Below are positions 22,720 to 23,132 of a DNA stretch of 23,132 nt, one piece after another. The stretch is taken from NCBI GenBank assembly GCA_036502625.1, contig DASXYG010000039.1:1-23132 (forward strand), in the 5' to 3' direction. Source of the DNA: DASXYG01 sp036502625. GTDB lineage: Bacteria; Actinomycetota; Actinomycetes; Streptosporangiales; Streptosporangiaceae. The notes beneath the pieces were generated by a model. That model was given only the letters and a program-made list of their open reading frames with translations. It did not search any database and was not told where the DNA came from. How positions within the stretch are numbered: position 1 is the first letter of the stretch; each line of letters opens with the position of its first letter. The position numbers were made by a program, and so were the translations under genes.

Positions 22720-23132
22720 ACGTAAGACCTCCGCTCGTCCGGCGGCGGGACCGTGGCGCCGCGGTACTCGACGGGGATGCCGCCGAGTGGGTAGTCCTTG
22801 CGCTGCGGGTGGCCGTGCCAGTCGTCCGGCATCTCGATGCGGGTCAGGTGCGGGTGCCCGTCGTAGATGATGCCGAAGAAGTCGTACGTCTCCCGCTCGT
22901 GCCAGTCGGCCGTGGGGTACGTGGCCACGACCGACGGGATGTGCGGGTCGGCGTCGGGACAGGCCGTCTCCAGCCGCACGCGCCGGTTGTGCGTGATCGA
23001 CATCAGGTGGATCACGGAGTGCAGCTCGCGGCCGGTCTCGTCCGGGTAGTGGACGCCCGAGACGCCGGAGCACAGCTCGAACCGCAGCTTGGGGTCGTCG
23101 CGCATCTGCCGCGCGACCTCGGCGAGGTGGTC
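22716..23132 (-). CDS. nuoC: NADH-quinone oxidoreductase subunit C, C-terminal part (5' end outside window)
   Basis: The last 138 residues of the 30-kDa-type subunit of the peripheral arm. The reading frame is open to the window edge and begins DHLAEVARQMRDDPKLRFELCSGVSGVHYPDE. The family signature WHERETYDFFGIIYDGHPHLTRIEMPDDW is followed by KDYPLGG. NuoC and NuoD are separate genes here, not fused as in E. coli. The end overlaps nuoD by 4 bases. nuoA and nuoB should lie beyond the window. Confidence 0.96.
   Translation of the reverse strand, partial: DHLAEVARQMRDDPKLRFELCSGVSGVHYPDETGRELHSVIHLMSITHNRRVRLETACPDADPHIPSVVATYPTADWHERETYDFFGIIYDGHPHLTRIEMPDDWHGHPQRKDYPLGGIPVEYRGATVPPPDERRSYV

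Overview
The window is about 70% GC or higher by eye. It carries densely packed, mostly GTG/ATG-started genes and a complete-looking actinobacterial respiratory gene set, so the source is a high-GC aerobic actinomycete. A Streptosporangiales/Thermomonosporaceae-type genome is my guess from protein style only; no rRNA or other marker is present. Everything was read by eye, with no database search.

Layout. (1) 1-690: 3' end of a 2-oxoacid:ferredoxin oxidoreductase beta subunit (korB) with a strong hairpin terminator. (2) 697-1293: two wrecked genes facing apart, an SDR oxidoreductase remnant (-) and a MerR-family regulator remnant (+). (3) 1274-6610: accessory genes. These are an ECF sigma factor with a fused SnoaL-like domain, a divergent free-standing SnoaL/NTF2-like protein, an ABC-type ATPase with eroded catalytic motifs, a membrane-anchored protein carrying only the SecDF P1-head domain, an AqpZ-type aquaporin, a GNAT acetyltransferase, a small conserved-looking domain with a long Gln/Pro/Tyr-rich tail, and a VOC protein. 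(4) 6669-7826: a second VOC protein with a 34-bp palindrome over its ribosome-binding site and start, and msrA with what looks like a SigR/SigH-type thiol-stress promoter. (5) 7832-23132, all on the minus strand: a long-chain polyprenyl diphosphate synthase followed upstream by nuoN, M, L, K, J, I, H, G, F, E, D and a 5'-truncated nuoC.

How the parts work together. The nuo genes encode the proton-pumping NADH:quinone oxidoreductase (complex I). Most junctions overlap by 4-8 nt or are separated by 0-2 nt, which points to one translationally coupled message; the exceptions are nuoI-nuoJ (62 nt) and nuoK-nuoL (13 nt). The adjoining polyprenyl diphosphate synthase probably makes the isoprenoid tail of menaquinone, the electron acceptor of complex I. 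KorAB feeds reduced ferredoxin from the TCA cycle and often sits near nuo in actinomycetes; here about 7 kb of accessory genes lie between them.

No clear previously undescribed multi-gene system is visible. The items most worth a second look are the palindrome over the VOC start, the candidate SigR-type msrA promoter, the stand-alone SecDF-head protein, the eroded ABC ATPase, and the prion-like-tailed protein. No tRNA, rRNA, CRISPR array, insertion sequence or phage gene was found.
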